Made by a program: the position numbers and the translations under genes. This document shows positions 18,511-27,129 of a DNA stretch of 64,000 nucleotides, in pieces (the stretch's first letter is position 1; every line of letters starts with the position of its first letter). The stretch spans positions 558,001 through 622,000 of the forward strand of contig NZ_JAKGAR010000002.1 in assembly GCF_021532625.1 (NCBI RefSeq), written 5' to 3'. The DNA is from Octadecabacter algicola. GTDB taxonomy: Bacteria; Pseudomonadota; Alphaproteobacteria; Rhodobacterales; Rhodobacteraceae. The notes under the pieces are model-generated. The model did not search any database, was not told the DNA's origin, and worked only from the letters and a program-made list of their open reading frames with translations.

Positions 18511-19890
18511 GTGCCATTTGATCCAACCCTTGCAGCAATTCGTTTCGGTGTGGGCCTGTCGCCAAACATCGCACCGCCGTCGTCTGTTGACGCAATGATG
18601 GACCGATTGCGCGGACCTGACGAGATTGGCGCGCTGGTGAAGATCCCGACCAGCGCCGATGTTTACCCCTCTGCAAATGACCACCGCCTCGCTTCCATCG
18701 CTCTGAACGAGGTGCGCGGAACTGACGGTGAGGCCGCTGCCGAAGAGCATCGTTTGACGATGCGCGCGGAAGGGCGCGAGGCCGTCGGGGCATACTTGCG
18801 AGCCGAGCTGGCACGCAGCGCGCATACCACAGACGGATTTCGTGAACGTTTGGTGCGGTTTTGGGGCGATCATTTCACCGTCCGGGCGTCGAACGCGATC
18901 AGCCGTAATCTGATTTCACCTTATGTCGAAACGGCGATCCGCCCCTATTTGGCGGGTAATTTCGCGGATATGCTTGTGGCCGCCGTCAGCAGCCCGATGA
19001 TGATCCTGTATCTGGACCAACACCGCTCAATGGGACCGAACAGCCGTGCAGCGCAATCAAATGGCCTTGGGTTGAACGAAAACCTCGCGCGAGAAATCCT
19101 CGAGCTACATACCCTCGGTGTGGGGGGGCGTTATTCACAAAACGATGTGCGTGAGTTTGCCGAGCTTTTGACCGGTCTGACCGCATCGGCCCGCCGTGGT
19201 GCGTACTATCGCTCGCAAATGGCGGAGCCCGGGAGCGAAACCGTTTTGGGTATCACTTACGGCGGTAGAGAGGAATCCATGGATCATGTCGTTGAGGTCC
19301 TGCGGGATTTGGCGGTGCATCCAGACACCGCGCGTCATTTGGCCCGCAAGCTGGCGGTGCATTTCATCGCACCAGAACCAGACGCCGCCATGATCGAGGA
19401 GATGGCCGACGCCTATCTGGCAGCTAACGGCGAGTTGACGGCTTTGTACGACGAGATGTTGCGTTCGGACTCGGCGTGGGGCGCCCAGCTGGAAAAGGTC
19501 AAACAACCATTCGATTTTATTAGCTCTGCCGTCCGCGCACTGGGGATCCCATTGGAGGTGATACAAGGCGCAACGTTGCAGCAAACCCGCCGTTTGATTC
19601 AACGTCCTTTGTCGGTCATGGGGCAAGATTGGCAGAGCCCTGTCGGCCCCGACGGCTGGCCCGAAGAAGAAGACAACTGGATCACACCGCAAGGGATGGC
19701 TGGGCGGATCACTTGGTCGATGCAGGCGCCCCGAGACATGTTGCAGGATTTACCAGATCCCCGCGAGTTCGTGTTTGATGCCTTGGGACCGACGCCAGCA
19801 GATGAGGTGATTTTCGCTGCCGGAGCTGCCGAAACCGTATCCGATGGCGTGGGGATTGTACTCGCCTCTGCCGCGTTTCAGAGGAGATAG
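18511..19890 (+). CDS. DUF1800 family protein
   Basis: A 459-residue DUF1800 protein. The family has no proven function but is regularly encoded with a DUF1501 protein, as here (3-base gap). Hallmarks are the N-terminal FDPTLAAIRFGVGLSP, the central RERLVRFWGDHFTV, and LNENLAREILELHTLGVGGRY followed by FAELLTGLT. There is no clear signal peptide, so if exported it may travel with its Tat-signalled partner. The upstream 70 bases contain the aspS terminator, so the pair probably has its own promoter. Confidence 0.9.
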   Translation: MPFDPTLAAIRFGVGLSPNIAPPSSVDAMMDRLRGPDEIGALVKIPTSADVYPSANDHRLASIALNEVRGTDGEAAAEEHRLTMRAEGREAVGAYLRAELARSAHTTDGFRERLVRFWGDHFTVRASNAISRNLISPYVETAIRPYLAGNFADMLVAAVSSPMMILYLDQHRSMGPNSRAAQSNGLGLNENLAREILELHTLGVGGRYSQNDVREFAELLTGLTASARRGAYYRSQMAEPGSETVLGITYGGREESMDHVVEVLRDLAVHPDTARHLARKLAVHFIAPEPDAAMIEEMADAYLAANGELTALYDEMLRSDSAWGAQLEKVKQPFDFISSAVRALGIPLEVIQGATLQQTRRLIQRPLSVMGQDWQSPVGPDGWPEEEDNWITPQGMAGRITWSMQAPRDMLQDLPDPREFVFDALGPTPADEVIFAAGAAETVSDGVGIVLASAAFQRR

Positions 19891-19893
19891 AGG

Positions 19894-21111
19894 ATGGATC
19901 GCAGAAATTTCCTGATAGGTGGTACGGCCTTGGGCTGTTCGGCTGCGGCCTCTCCGTTTGTGACACCCGTAGCTATGGCGGCAGCGCCTTGGGATACACG
20001 TTTGGTTGTGGTGATTTTGCGCGGGGCGATGGATGGTTTGGATGTCATCCAACCCTACGGTGATCCTGCGTTGGCCGGATTGCGGCCGAGCTTACTTACC
20101 GGAGAAGCTGGTGGTGCCATCGATCTGGATGGTTTTTATGCGCTTAACCCGCTTTTTTCGTCGTTGATGCCATTGTGGCGGGCTGGTCAGTTTGGCGCGG
20201 CACATGCCGTGTCCACACCATATCGCGACAAACGAAGCCACTTTGACGGGCAAGACATTCTAGAGGCCGGTATCCCTGACCTAGACAACGGTGGACTTCG
20301 CGATGGTTGGTTGAACCGGATGCTGCAAGTGGTTCCCGGACTTGAGGCCGAGGTGGCTTTTGCAATTGGCCGCGAACAGATGTTGGTGTTGTCAGGGCAA
20401 GCACCCGCGTCGCGTTGGTCGCCAGATGCCCGGTTGCAGATTTCCCCCAATGCACGTGCTCTTTTGAATGTAGTGCATCACGATGATCCGCTGTTTCGAG
20501 ATGCATCAGAGGACGCGATTGAGATCGCGGAGCAAATCTCGATGCAAGGCGAACTAGCAGAAGAAACAGAAATGATGATGGCGAACAGCCCAATGATGGA
20601 GGCTGTCCAAGGGTCTGGCGAACACATCGAAATCGCTGAATTTGCTGCGTCACGTCTGCGTGGCGATACGCGTATCGCATCGTTTTCGATCAATGGTTGG
20701 GACACCCACGCGCGGCAACGCAACACTATGCAACGCGGCGCGTCCGCTTTGACGGATACGATTTTGACCTTGCGCGCTGGGTTGGGGCCAGTTTGGAACA
20801 AGACAGCGGTGCTGTGCGTAACGGAGTTTGGGCGTACGGCGCATGAGAATGGCAGCTTGGGCACGGATCATGGGACTGGCGGTGCAATGCTGTTTGCAGG
20901 CGGTGCATTGCGTGGGGGACAGGTGTTGGGCCAATGGCCGGGTTTGGGCGAGGGTGACCTATATGATGGGCGCGATCTCTTGCCCACACGAGACGTTCGG
21001 GCTTATGCGGCTTGGGTCATGCATGATCTCATGGGGTTACAGCGCGATGTGCTGGAACAGGCAGTTTTCCCTGGATTAGAACTCGGCGCAAACCCAGGAC
21101 TGGTTTTGTAA
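19894..21111 (+). CDS. DUF1501 family protein with Tat signal
   Basis: A 405-residue DUF1501 protein related to the alkaline phosphatase/sulfatase fold. It opens with a twin-arginine signal: MDRRNFLIGGTALG (RRxFL), a hydrophobic stretch, and an Ala-rich cut site near residue 30. It should be folded in the cytoplasm and exported to the periplasm. Family motifs include the RGAMDGLD segment near the mature N-terminus and VTEFGRTAHENGSLGTDHG, with likely metal-binding Asp/His, near residues 310-330. Only three bases separate it from the DUF1800 gene, so the two products probably act together. Confidence 0.92.
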   Translation: MDRRNFLIGGTALGCSAAASPFVTPVAMAAAPWDTRLVVVILRGAMDGLDVIQPYGDPALAGLRPSLLTGEAGGAIDLDGFYALNPLFSSLMPLWRAGQFGAAHAVSTPYRDKRSHFDGQDILEAGIPDLDNGGLRDGWLNRMLQVVPGLEAEVAFAIGREQMLVLSGQAPASRWSPDARLQISPNARALLNVVHHDDPLFRDASEDAIEIAEQISMQGELAEETEMMMANSPMMEAVQGSGEHIEIAEFAASRLRGDTRIASFSINGWDTHARQRNTMQRGASALTDTILTLRAGLGPVWNKTAVLCVTEFGRTAHENGSLGTDHGTGGAMLFAGGALRGGQVLGQWPGLGEGDLYDGRDLLPTRDVRAYAAWVMHDLMGLQRDVLEQAVFPGLELGANPGLVL

Positions 21112-21169
21112 GCGATAGCTAAAGCGCTCTCAGTGCGATGCGGTATGCTTTGTCAAAAAGGGACCGAGG

Positions 21170-21292
21170 TTAGGATCCGATAGTCGCCATGATCGCGGCA
21201 CCAAACAGGACCAGTCCAGCCGTCAGAACCATCCAGTCAAGAGTGGCGTTGCCGTCTTCTTCGGTCCAGAATTTCTTAACGAAACGTTCCAT
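21170..21292 (-). CDS. 40-residue Flp/TadE-like mini membrane protein
   Basis: A short gene that size cut-offs would miss. The product starts with a basic, aromatic head (MERFVKKFWTEEDGNATLDW) and continues as a single hydrophobic helix to the C-terminus. The acidic-Gly segment directly before the helix resembles Flp/Fap type IVb pilins and TadE-type pseudopilins, although the usual Glu-Tyr is replaced by Asp-Trp. AAGAGGAAA lies nine bases before the ATG. It stands alone; no tad assembly genes are nearby. It converges with the DUF1501 gene. Confidence 0.7.
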   Translation of the reverse strand: MERFVKKFWTEEDGNATLDWMVLTAGLVLFGAAIMATIGS

Positions 21293-21402
21293 GGTGTTTT
21301 TCCTCTTGCTGTGGGCAATGCCCATGACAATGGTATGGTCAGAAAATGGGGCAACTTTCTGCCAGACTTGTGTCCGGCTTGGGTGGATTTAGGGGAATGT
21401 TC

Positions 21403-22125
21403 ATGAATGGCGAAGAGCGGCCCGTGGGGCCATCCGTCGATTTTGTTGAGGCAAAACAGGTTGGAGATGCTGTTTTGGAAGGGCGCAGCGTGCGTTTGGA
21501 ACCCATCGATCCTGTACGCCATGGTCCCGCCATTTGGTCGCATATGGATGGCCATGATTACATCTGGGACTACCTTTATGAAGAACCGCCCTTGGACGAA
21601 GCGGGCCTTGTTTCTATCCTTGAAGCCGCGAAGGCTAAACCTGATTGGCAAGGTTTCGCGATTTGCTTGCCGGATTTGGGCCCTGTCGGCTATGCATTTT
21701 ACCTTAACATCGTTCCAGGGATGGGTAGCATTGAGGTCGGCAACATTAACTTTGCCCCTGTCTTGCAGCGCACGGTGGCAGCAACCGAGGCAATGTTCCT
21801 GATGATGCGTGCTGCCTTTGAAGCGGGCTATCGTCGTTATGAGTGGAAATGCAATGCGTTGAATTTACCGTCTCGGCGAGCCGCGCAGCGCTATGGTTTC
21901 TCGTGGGAAGGCATTTTTCGCCAGCATCTTATTGTGAAAGGTCGTAATCGCGACACTGCATGGCTTGCGATAACAGATGGGGATTGGTCGGATCTGCGTT
22001 GTGCATTTGAAACATGGCTTGCCCCGGATAACTTTGATGGTGCTGGCCAGCAATATCAGGCTTTGCGCGATCTAACGGATCGGGTGTTGGTAAACCGCGA
22101 CCCCGCCCAAGAACCGGTTGCGTAA
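21403..22125 (+). CDS. GNAT family N-acetyltransferase
   Basis: A 240-residue acetyltransferase of the RimJ/RimL-like GNAT group. These proteins move an acetyl group from acetyl-CoA to an amine, often a protein N-terminus or small molecule. The core runs from GRSVRLEPIDPVRHG to the late YEWKCNALNLPSRRAAQRYGF and FRQHLIVKGRNRDTAWLAI segments, typical of this subgroup. The frame extends upstream to 21346, but the ATG at 21403 has AGGGGA six bases before it. Substrate unknown. It ends three bases before the convergent response regulator. Confidence 0.85.
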   Translation: MNGEERPVGPSVDFVEAKQVGDAVLEGRSVRLEPIDPVRHGPAIWSHMDGHDYIWDYLYEEPPLDEAGLVSILEAAKAKPDWQGFAICLPDLGPVGYAFYLNIVPGMGSIEVGNINFAPVLQRTVAATEAMFLMMRAAFEAGYRRYEWKCNALNLPSRRAAQRYGFSWEGIFRQHLIVKGRNRDTAWLAITDGDWSDLRCAFETWLAPDNFDGAGQQYQALRDLTDRVLVNRDPAQEPVA

Positions 22126-22128
22126 CCC

Positions 22129-22845
22129 TTAAATTGGCGCTGTGTTGGAAATCCGCTCTTGGACCATTCCTGCAATGCGCGCCACTTGGCCGTGGACGGC
22201 GTCGCCTTGGGTTTGGAGCGCCGCCAGCACGTGCGTTTCTTGTTCTAACTGGTCGTCATCAATACTGCGTGCCAATCCGCCCAAGAATTGTGTGAGATAG
22301 CGCAGGGTGCGTTGATCAGTTGTGTCTTCAAGGGCAACGGCTGCCGCAGATAGATCGTCACGCAGCGCAACAACATCAGGCACGATGATTTCGTCTGTCA
22401 CGGGGCGAATACCTTTGGGCTGCCGATCGCTCGGAAGATGTGTCAGGATAGCAGCCTGAAATTCGGCGATGTTGGCCAATGGTTTGGCAAGGAACCCGTC
22501 TGCCCCCGCCTTGATTGATTTCGCCTCACCATCGGGGTCGCCGGATGTGCCAAGCACAACGTCAACACGAGGGCGAACGCTGGTGAGTTCTCTTATCAGG
22601 TCTACGCCTGAGCCATCGGGAAGACCGATATCTACGATCACCGCGGAAGGGCGATAGACGGCAAGATGTTTATGGGCGTGAAACAGGCTGTCAGCACGTC
22701 GAATGCGGGCGCCTGAACGAAGGCACAACAGTCGCATTGCCTCGGACGCAAAGCGGCTGTCTTCGACCACCAGCACTGTTAGCCCCAAAAGGGGCCGCGC
22801 CAAGGTCGGAGGGCGGGTTTGCATAAAGTCGTCCAAGCTGTCCAT
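22129..22845 (-). CDS. Response regulator with unusual C-terminal helical region
   Basis: A 238-residue protein. Residues 20-135 form a receiver domain with acidic pocket E28/D29, phospho-acceptor Asp72 (VIVDIGLPDGSG), the Thr/Ser of LGTSGD near 100 and Lys121 in AKPL. The remaining 100 residues are helical, with no HTH, GGDEF or other output domain I recognise. It may work through protein contact, for example as a phosphate sink or adaptor. The frame is open to 23121, but AGGGGA before the ATG at 22845 decides the start. No histidine kinase gene is adjacent. Confidence 0.88.
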   Translation of the reverse strand: MDSLDDFMQTRPPTLARPLLGLTVLVVEDSRFASEAMRLLCLRSGARIRRADSLFHAHKHLAVYRPSAVIVDIGLPDGSGVDLIRELTSVRPRVDVVLGTSGDPDGEAKSIKAGADGFLAKPLANIAEFQAAILTHLPSDRQPKGIRPVTDEIIVPDVVALRDDLSAAAVALEDTTDQRTLRYLTQFLGGLARSIDDDQLEQETHVLAALQTQGDAVHGQVARIAGMVQERISNTAPI

Positions 22846-22879
22846 GAATGTCCCCTTCGGTGATGTGTTGCGACTCAGT

Positions 22880-22926
22880 AAACGGTTTCGTCGTGAATCT
22901 TTGGTTAACGAAAACGGTTTAGTAAC
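22880..22926. promoter_or_regulatory. Twin AAACGGTTT sites and TGGTTA/TAACCA dyad
   Basis: The divergent region between the response regulator (start 22845, minus) and mce (start 23005, plus) contains AAACGGTTT twice (22880-22888 and 22912-22920), 32 bases apart, about three helical turns. The second copy sits inside an inverted TGGTTA/TAACCA pair. Each 9-mer is itself a near-palindrome. This looks like a two-site operator; the TTAACCA-type half-sites also resemble CtrA targets. Confidence 0.4.
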
Positions 22927-23004
22927 CATGCCGCGACAAAGGGGGGCATTGCGCCGCGTTCGGACCTGCATGATAAGACGAGCAACGAATTGGAAGGGTA
23001 GACA

Positions 23005-23409
23005 ATGATTGGTCGATTGAATCACGTAGCGATTGCGGTTCCGGATTTGGACGCAGCATGTGCGCAGTATCGCGGCGCTTTGGGTGCCAAGGTTGGAGAA
23101 CCACAGGATGAGCCGGACCATGGTGTTACGGTCGTTTTTATTGAGCTACCTAACACCAAGATCGAATTCCTTTATCCTTTGGGTGACAACAGCCCGATCA
23201 ACGGGTTCCTCGAGAAGAACCCAGCCGGTGGCATCCATCACATCTGCTATGAAGTCGATGACATCCTTGCCGCACGCGACAAACTACAAGCTGAAGGTGC
23301 ACGGGTTCTGGGCACTGGCGATCCGAAAATCGGCGCCCATGGCAAACCAGTCTTGTTTCTGCACCCGAAAGATTTCAACGGCTGCTTGATTGAACTGGAA
23401 GAAGTCTGA
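23005..23409 (+). CDS. mce: Methylmalonyl-CoA epimerase
   Basis: A 134-residue VOC-fold enzyme that interconverts (R)- and (S)-methylmalonyl-CoA for methylmalonyl-CoA mutase, in propionyl-CoA use and the ethylmalonyl-CoA pathway. It opens with RLNHVAIAVPDL, with a metal-binding His, and contains GGIHHICYEVDD and the terminal PKDFNGCLIELEE with the last metal ligand. The stop shares one base with the start of the DUF1467 gene, the standard pairing in Alphaproteobacteria. meaB, from the same pathway, is at 55.2 kb. Confidence 0.96.
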   Translation: MIGRLNHVAIAVPDLDAACAQYRGALGAKVGEPQDEPDHGVTVVFIELPNTKIEFLYPLGDNSPINGFLEKNPAGGIHHICYEVDDILAARDKLQAEGARVLGTGDPKIGAHGKPVLFLHPKDFNGCLIELEEV

Positions 23410-23699
23410 TGGGCATTACATCCGCTATCGTCTTATTTGCGGTCGTCTGGTTCATGACGTTTTTCATCGTTCTACCGCTTCGGATGACCACACAAGAAGA
23501 AGCGGGTGACGTCGTTCCTGGCACTCATAAATCCGCGCCGGCAGATGCTCAGGTTGCACGCAAAGCGCGGATCACGACCTATTTTGCGTTACCTATTTGG
23601 GCGGTGCTGACTTTTGTAATCTTGTCAGGCTGGGTTTCCGTACGTGATCTGGATTGGTTCGGCCGGATGGACCCAGTCGAAGTTACCGCGACCCAATAG
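23409..23699 (+). CDS. DUF1467 family membrane protein
   Basis: A 96-residue protein with two transmembrane helices (about 4-24 and 60-80) joined by a polar loop containing LPLRMTTQEEAGDVVPGTHKSAP, the family signature. Function unknown. It is nearly always encoded behind methylmalonyl-CoA epimerase in Alphaproteobacteria and here overlaps mce by one base. Its 3' end overlaps the convergent EI24 gene by 17 bases. Confidence 0.92.
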   Translation: MGITSAIVLFAVVWFMTFFIVLPLRMTTQEEAGDVVPGTHKSAPADAQVARKARITTYFALPIWAVLTFVILSGWVSVRDLDWFGRMDPVEVTATQ

Positions 23700-24393
23700 C
23701 CCCGCTTCGCGCAGAAATGCGGTGATACAAGTGGGTGAACGTCGCCGCCCCAAGGATCGGAACAAACAAGTTAAGGAGCGGGATCGTAAGCGGAACCGCC
23801 ATTAGCAATCCGGCCATCCAAATTTCAGCAGTATTCTGGCGATACATCGCACGCGCCCCTGCGCGACCTTCTCGGCGCATGGCCGCGATGGTGAAATACT
23901 CTCGACCCAGCAGATACCCGTTCAATGCAAAGAAGATCGGGACCGCAAAAAACGGCATTATCGCGTAGGCGACGAATGCCAAAAGGTTCGCTCCAATCAA
24001 CACGCCAAAGAACATAATGGTATCGCGAACGGCATCCACGAAGGGCACCTTGGGCGCGGGCATCAACAGCGGATAGTGTTTTGCCTCAACCGCGTCGGCC
24101 ACATCCTCGAGGAAAAACGACGTGATTGCAGATGCGACGGGGATCATCAGAAAGACTGACATCAAAAGGATCAAGGCTAGTCCACCCCAGCCCGCCAGAT
24201 TGCCGATCCACGTTATTTCACCTACAAACGGAAGGGTCAAAGGACCATCCGCGAACGTCTCAATAAGCCAGAGCCAGCCTGCGTAGATGCCGATCAATAA
24301 CGCGATCGTCAGGCCAAGGCCGAGGAATAACACGCGCTTGAATGCGCTGTCGTTCAATTGCGCGACCGCTTTGAAAAAATCGTTTAAGATCAA
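23683..24393 (-). CDS. EI24/CysZ-like membrane protein
   Basis: A membrane protein of about 236 residues in the EI24 (CysZ-related) family; CysZ is a sulfate importer, but most alphaproteobacterial members are uncharacterised. It has five or six hydrophobic segments. The amphipathic VASAITSFFLEDVADAVEAKHYP and the later NGYLLGREYFTIAAMRRE are typical. I place the start at the TTG at 24393, which forms a TTGA overlap with the stop of the nitroreductase gene and gives MILNDFFKAV; a TTG at 24405 is the alternative. Confidence 0.85.
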   Translation of the reverse strand: MILNDFFKAVAQLNDSAFKRVLFLGLGLTIALLIGIYAGWLWLIETFADGPLTLPFVGEITWIGNLAGWGGLALILLMSVFLMIPVASAITSFFLEDVADAVEAKHYPLLMPAPKVPFVDAVRDTIMFFGVLIGANLLAFVAYAIMPFFAVPIFFALNGYLLGREYFTIAAMRREGRAGARAMYRQNTAEIWMAGLLMAVPLTIPLLNLFVPILGAATFTHLYHRISARSGAIGSR

Positions 24394-24968
24394 GTGATTA
24401 CCCAAGTCGTTTTGGCGGTAAGGTCAGGGCGAGGGCGTTCTGGTGGGGCGTTTGTTTCGGTCCCGATATGAATCAAGCCTGCAACACGTTCATGAGCGGC
24501 GAGCCCCAAACCGTCGCGACAGAAAGTGGTATCATGAGAAGCCCATCCTGATAGCCAGTTTGCCCCCCAACCAGACGCCAACGCAGCGTTAAGCAAAGAC
24601 AGGCAGACAGCACCGGCTGAATAGGTTTGTTCAATTTCGGGTACTTTGTCGGAAATCACAGGGCATTCGACCACAACAATTGCGAGGTCCGCATTTGCGT
24701 ATTGCGCAACGGCTTTGACCAGCTTGTCATCGGGGATGTCTAGGGCTGCGGCACGGTCTGGGATCATTTTCGCGAGCCGGGATAGGGCAGGTTTCTCCAG
24801 CACGATGAAACGCCAAGGTTCTAGTTTTCCGTGATCGGGCGTGCGGGCGGCGGCGGTCAGGATGTCACCCAATTCATCACGCGTCGGTACCGGCGTCGTC
24901 AATGTCTTGGCCGGTCTGGATCTGCGGGATAGCAGAAAGTCGAGGGCGGCTTGGTTGCGGGTGGTCAT
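24390..24968 (-). CDS. Nitroreductase family flavoprotein
   Basis: A 192-residue FMN-dependent nitroreductase-fold protein of the YdjA type. The N-terminal FLLSRRSRPAKTL binds the flavin phosphate, and the TAARTPDHGKLEPWRF block is the YdjA-like signature. A central GAVCLSLLNAALASGWGANWLSGW segment helps form the dimer. It probably reduces quinones or nitro compounds with NAD(P)H. It is transcribed with the EI24 gene (4-nt overlap). Its upstream 236 bases up to 25205 hold no convincing gene. Confidence 0.9.
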   Translation of the reverse strand: MTTRNQAALDFLLSRRSRPAKTLTTPVPTRDELGDILTAAARTPDHGKLEPWRFIVLEKPALSRLAKMIPDRAAALDIPDDKLVKAVAQYANADLAIVVVECPVISDKVPEIEQTYSAGAVCLSLLNAALASGWGANWLSGWASHDTTFCRDGLGLAAHERVAGLIHIGTETNAPPERPRPDLTAKTTWVIT

Positions 24969-25204
24969 AACGGTGTCCTTTTGTTGAGAAAGACATAAGT
25001 GCTCACGTGGGCGGGTTCCAGTGCCGATCCCGCAAGGGCTGTTGAGTTAGCTGGGGCGTTGAGTTGGCATGCGCGGTGTTACTTGCAAAGCGCACAACAA
25101 CCGTGGGGTGTAAAGTCGGTTCTGCGGCGCCTTGAACGTTGGGTTACTTTGACCCATTTTGCGGAAGAGTTTGAGTATTTTTCTTTTCAGGAACAGCTAA
25201 TTAG

Positions 25205-26032
25205 ATGGACCAGACGCCGATATTCTTAGGGGATGTGATAACGTCGCCCAATGCCCCCACCCAACGGCCCAGAGAGGCCAGAGAACCGCGTGGAACCGCG
25301 CCGCTTTCTTATCGATTGGCGAATGTCATTGTTTTGACTGCGCTGACCGCGGGGCCGATCGTTTGGTTGTCTCATGACCCGGTGCAATTCGCAGGTGTCG
25401 GGTTGGTGTTCGTGTTTCTCTTGCTGATCTGGATGGTTGGCGCGTTGATCTGGTCATGGCGAATTGCTGTGCCCGATACTGGACCAAAACCACACAAAGT
25501 CGCTCCGCACTTCTTACTGGAGAATGACAAACAAGGTTTTATGGAAAGGTTGAGGCTGGACACCAAGACGGCAGTGTTTGATGGCAACAATATCTTTCAC
25601 TTTGGCCTCGATAATGACGTATCGGTTTTACCATTGCGTATGGTTGCACGACAATTGCGATTTGAAGGCTACAGAATTGTATGCTTTTTCGACAATAACA
25701 TCTTTTACAGTTTGAGAGACAACGGGCTGTTTGCGCAGGGACAAGTGCACTCTTTGCATGTGATCATGGAGCTGTTTGGACTGGATCGCGATGAAATCTA
25801 TATTGTGCCCAGCGGCGTACAAGCGGACGGGTATGTACTGAGTTGTCTAAAGCATTTGCCGACTTCGTTTGCTGTGACCAATGATCTGTTTCGTGATTAC
25901 GCAAGACGCTATCCGAGTGTCATGAAAGGTGATTTGTGGCGCAAGGGCATTTATATTCAGGGCAACGAGGTGAAGTTGCGCCAGTTCAAGTTTGAAAAGC
26001 CCGTGCGGCTGACAGGTGTCGCAGTGCCCTAA
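25205..26032 (+). CDS. Membrane-anchored NYN/PIN-type nuclease
   Basis: A 275-residue protein with two N-terminal transmembrane helices (about 38-60 and 62-85) followed by a soluble domain. That domain resembles the NYN domain of the Zc3h12a/Regnase family: VFDGNNIFHFG holds the first acid, IVCFFDNNIFY the second, and QADGYVLSCL plus FAVTNDLFRDY the later acidic positions. Such domains cleave single-stranded or structured RNA with a metal. A membrane-tethered RNase of this kind would act on RNA near the inner membrane. The assignment is by motif only. Confidence 0.7.
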   Translation: MDQTPIFLGDVITSPNAPTQRPREAREPRGTAPLSYRLANVIVLTALTAGPIVWLSHDPVQFAGVGLVFVFLLLIWMVGALIWSWRIAVPDTGPKPHKVAPHFLLENDKQGFMERLRLDTKTAVFDGNNIFHFGLDNDVSVLPLRMVARQLRFEGYRIVCFFDNNIFYSLRDNGLFAQGQVHSLHVIMELFGLDRDEIYIVPSGVQADGYVLSCLKHLPTSFAVTNDLFRDYARRYPSVMKGDLWRKGIYIQGNEVKLRQFKFEKPVRLTGVAVP

Positions 26033-27129
26033 AGCGCCGCGACCATGTCATCCAATACCCCATCGACAAACCGATCAAAGGCAGCGTTGGGTTGGCGCAG
26101 CGGGAAGACTTCGGCGAATGGATCGGGGGCGGTGATTGAGCTGCCTGACATTTCTTGCAGCACATGGTGACCGCAGAAAGGGACGTAGACCTCTGAATAC
26201 CCACCTTCGTGTGCCATCATAAGGCGGCCTTTGCACAAGTCCTGCGCGAGCGCCTTCACCTGCCGCGTCATCATTTGGAACGTTTCGGCGGTTGCCAGCA
26301 TGCGGCCCAAAGGGTCGTTCGCGGCGGCATCATAGCCACAGGCAATGACAATGACGTCTGGCTTGAAAGCTTGAATCTGTGGAACCGCGATGCGGTCCAT
26401 TGTAGCAAGGTACCCGATGTGTCCGACGCCCGGTGGCAGCGGGATGTTGAGGTTGAACCCAGTGCCCCGACCTGTGCCACGATCGCTAAAATCGCCTGTG
26501 TCCATTGGGTAATTTCGTTCTTGGTGGATCGAAATCGTGAGCACATTTGGGTCGTCATAAAAAATCGCTTCTGTACCGTTGCCGTGGTGTACGTCCCAAT
26601 CCAGTACAACGACCCGCTCCGCCAGTCCCTTTGCGCGGGCGGCTTGAATGGCGAGCGCAAGATTGGCCAATAGGCAAAAACCGTTGGGAAAGTCGGGCAA
26701 GCAGTGATGACCGGGTGGGCGAGACAGGGCGTATGCATTCGTAAGGTCTCCTTTCAACACGGCCTCAAGCGCGGCGATGCTGAGGCCTGCCGATAGCGCG
26801 GCCAATTCATAGCCACCGGGGCCAAAGGGGGTGCGGCGGCCCAGTTCCCCGCCTCCTACGTCCGATGTTGCCTTGAACTCATCCAGATAAGATTGAGGGT
26901 GCACGCGCAACAGGTCCTCGGTACTGGCCTCATCAGCGCTGCGCAGGTCCAGTTCTGCGGACAGCCCCGTAATGTCCATCAGGTTCTTGAGCCGGCGTTT
27001 ACTTTCGGGGCTTTCTGGCAGGCCGCCGCTCGCCATGGGTTGCACCAATCCGCCCACGGGCAGAGTGCCTGCATAATTGCCGCCGCCATGCCAGAAACAC
27101 CGCTCATCCCAAAAGAAACCAGTGCTCAT
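26029..27129 (-). CDS. Histone deacetylase family hydrolase
   Basis: A 366-residue zinc amidohydrolase of the class II HDAC / acetylpolyamine amidohydrolase superfamily. The active site is clear: RPPGHHCLPDFPNGFC with the paired His, DWDVHHGNGTEAIF with the zinc Asp and His, and a further Asp in the ACGYDAA segment. Bacterial members remove acetyl groups from polyamines, acetoin-related compounds or proteins. Substrate is unknown here. It overlaps the small gene upstream by four bases (ATGA), and its stop tetramer overlaps the stop of the NYN gene. Confidence 0.93.
   Translation of the reverse strand: MSTGFFWDERCFWHGGGNYAGTLPVGGLVQPMASGGLPESPESKRRLKNLMDITGLSAELDLRSADEASTEDLLRVHPQSYLDEFKATSDVGGGELGRRTPFGPGGYELAALSAGLSIAALEAVLKGDLTNAYALSRPPGHHCLPDFPNGFCLLANLALAIQAARAKGLAERVVVLDWDVHHGNGTEAIFYDDPNVLTISIHQERNYPMDTGDFSDRGTGRGTGFNLNIPLPPGVGHIGYLATMDRIAVPQIQAFKPDVIVIACGYDAAANDPLGRMLATAETFQMMTRQVKALAQDLCKGRLMMAHEGGYSEVYVPFCGHHVLQEMSGSSITAPDPFAEVFPLRQPNAAFDRFVDGVLDDMVAAL

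Noticed and set aside
24999-25229. 76-residue frame before the NYN gene
   Set aside because: No ribosome-binding site and it overlaps the NYN start; composition is not protein-like.
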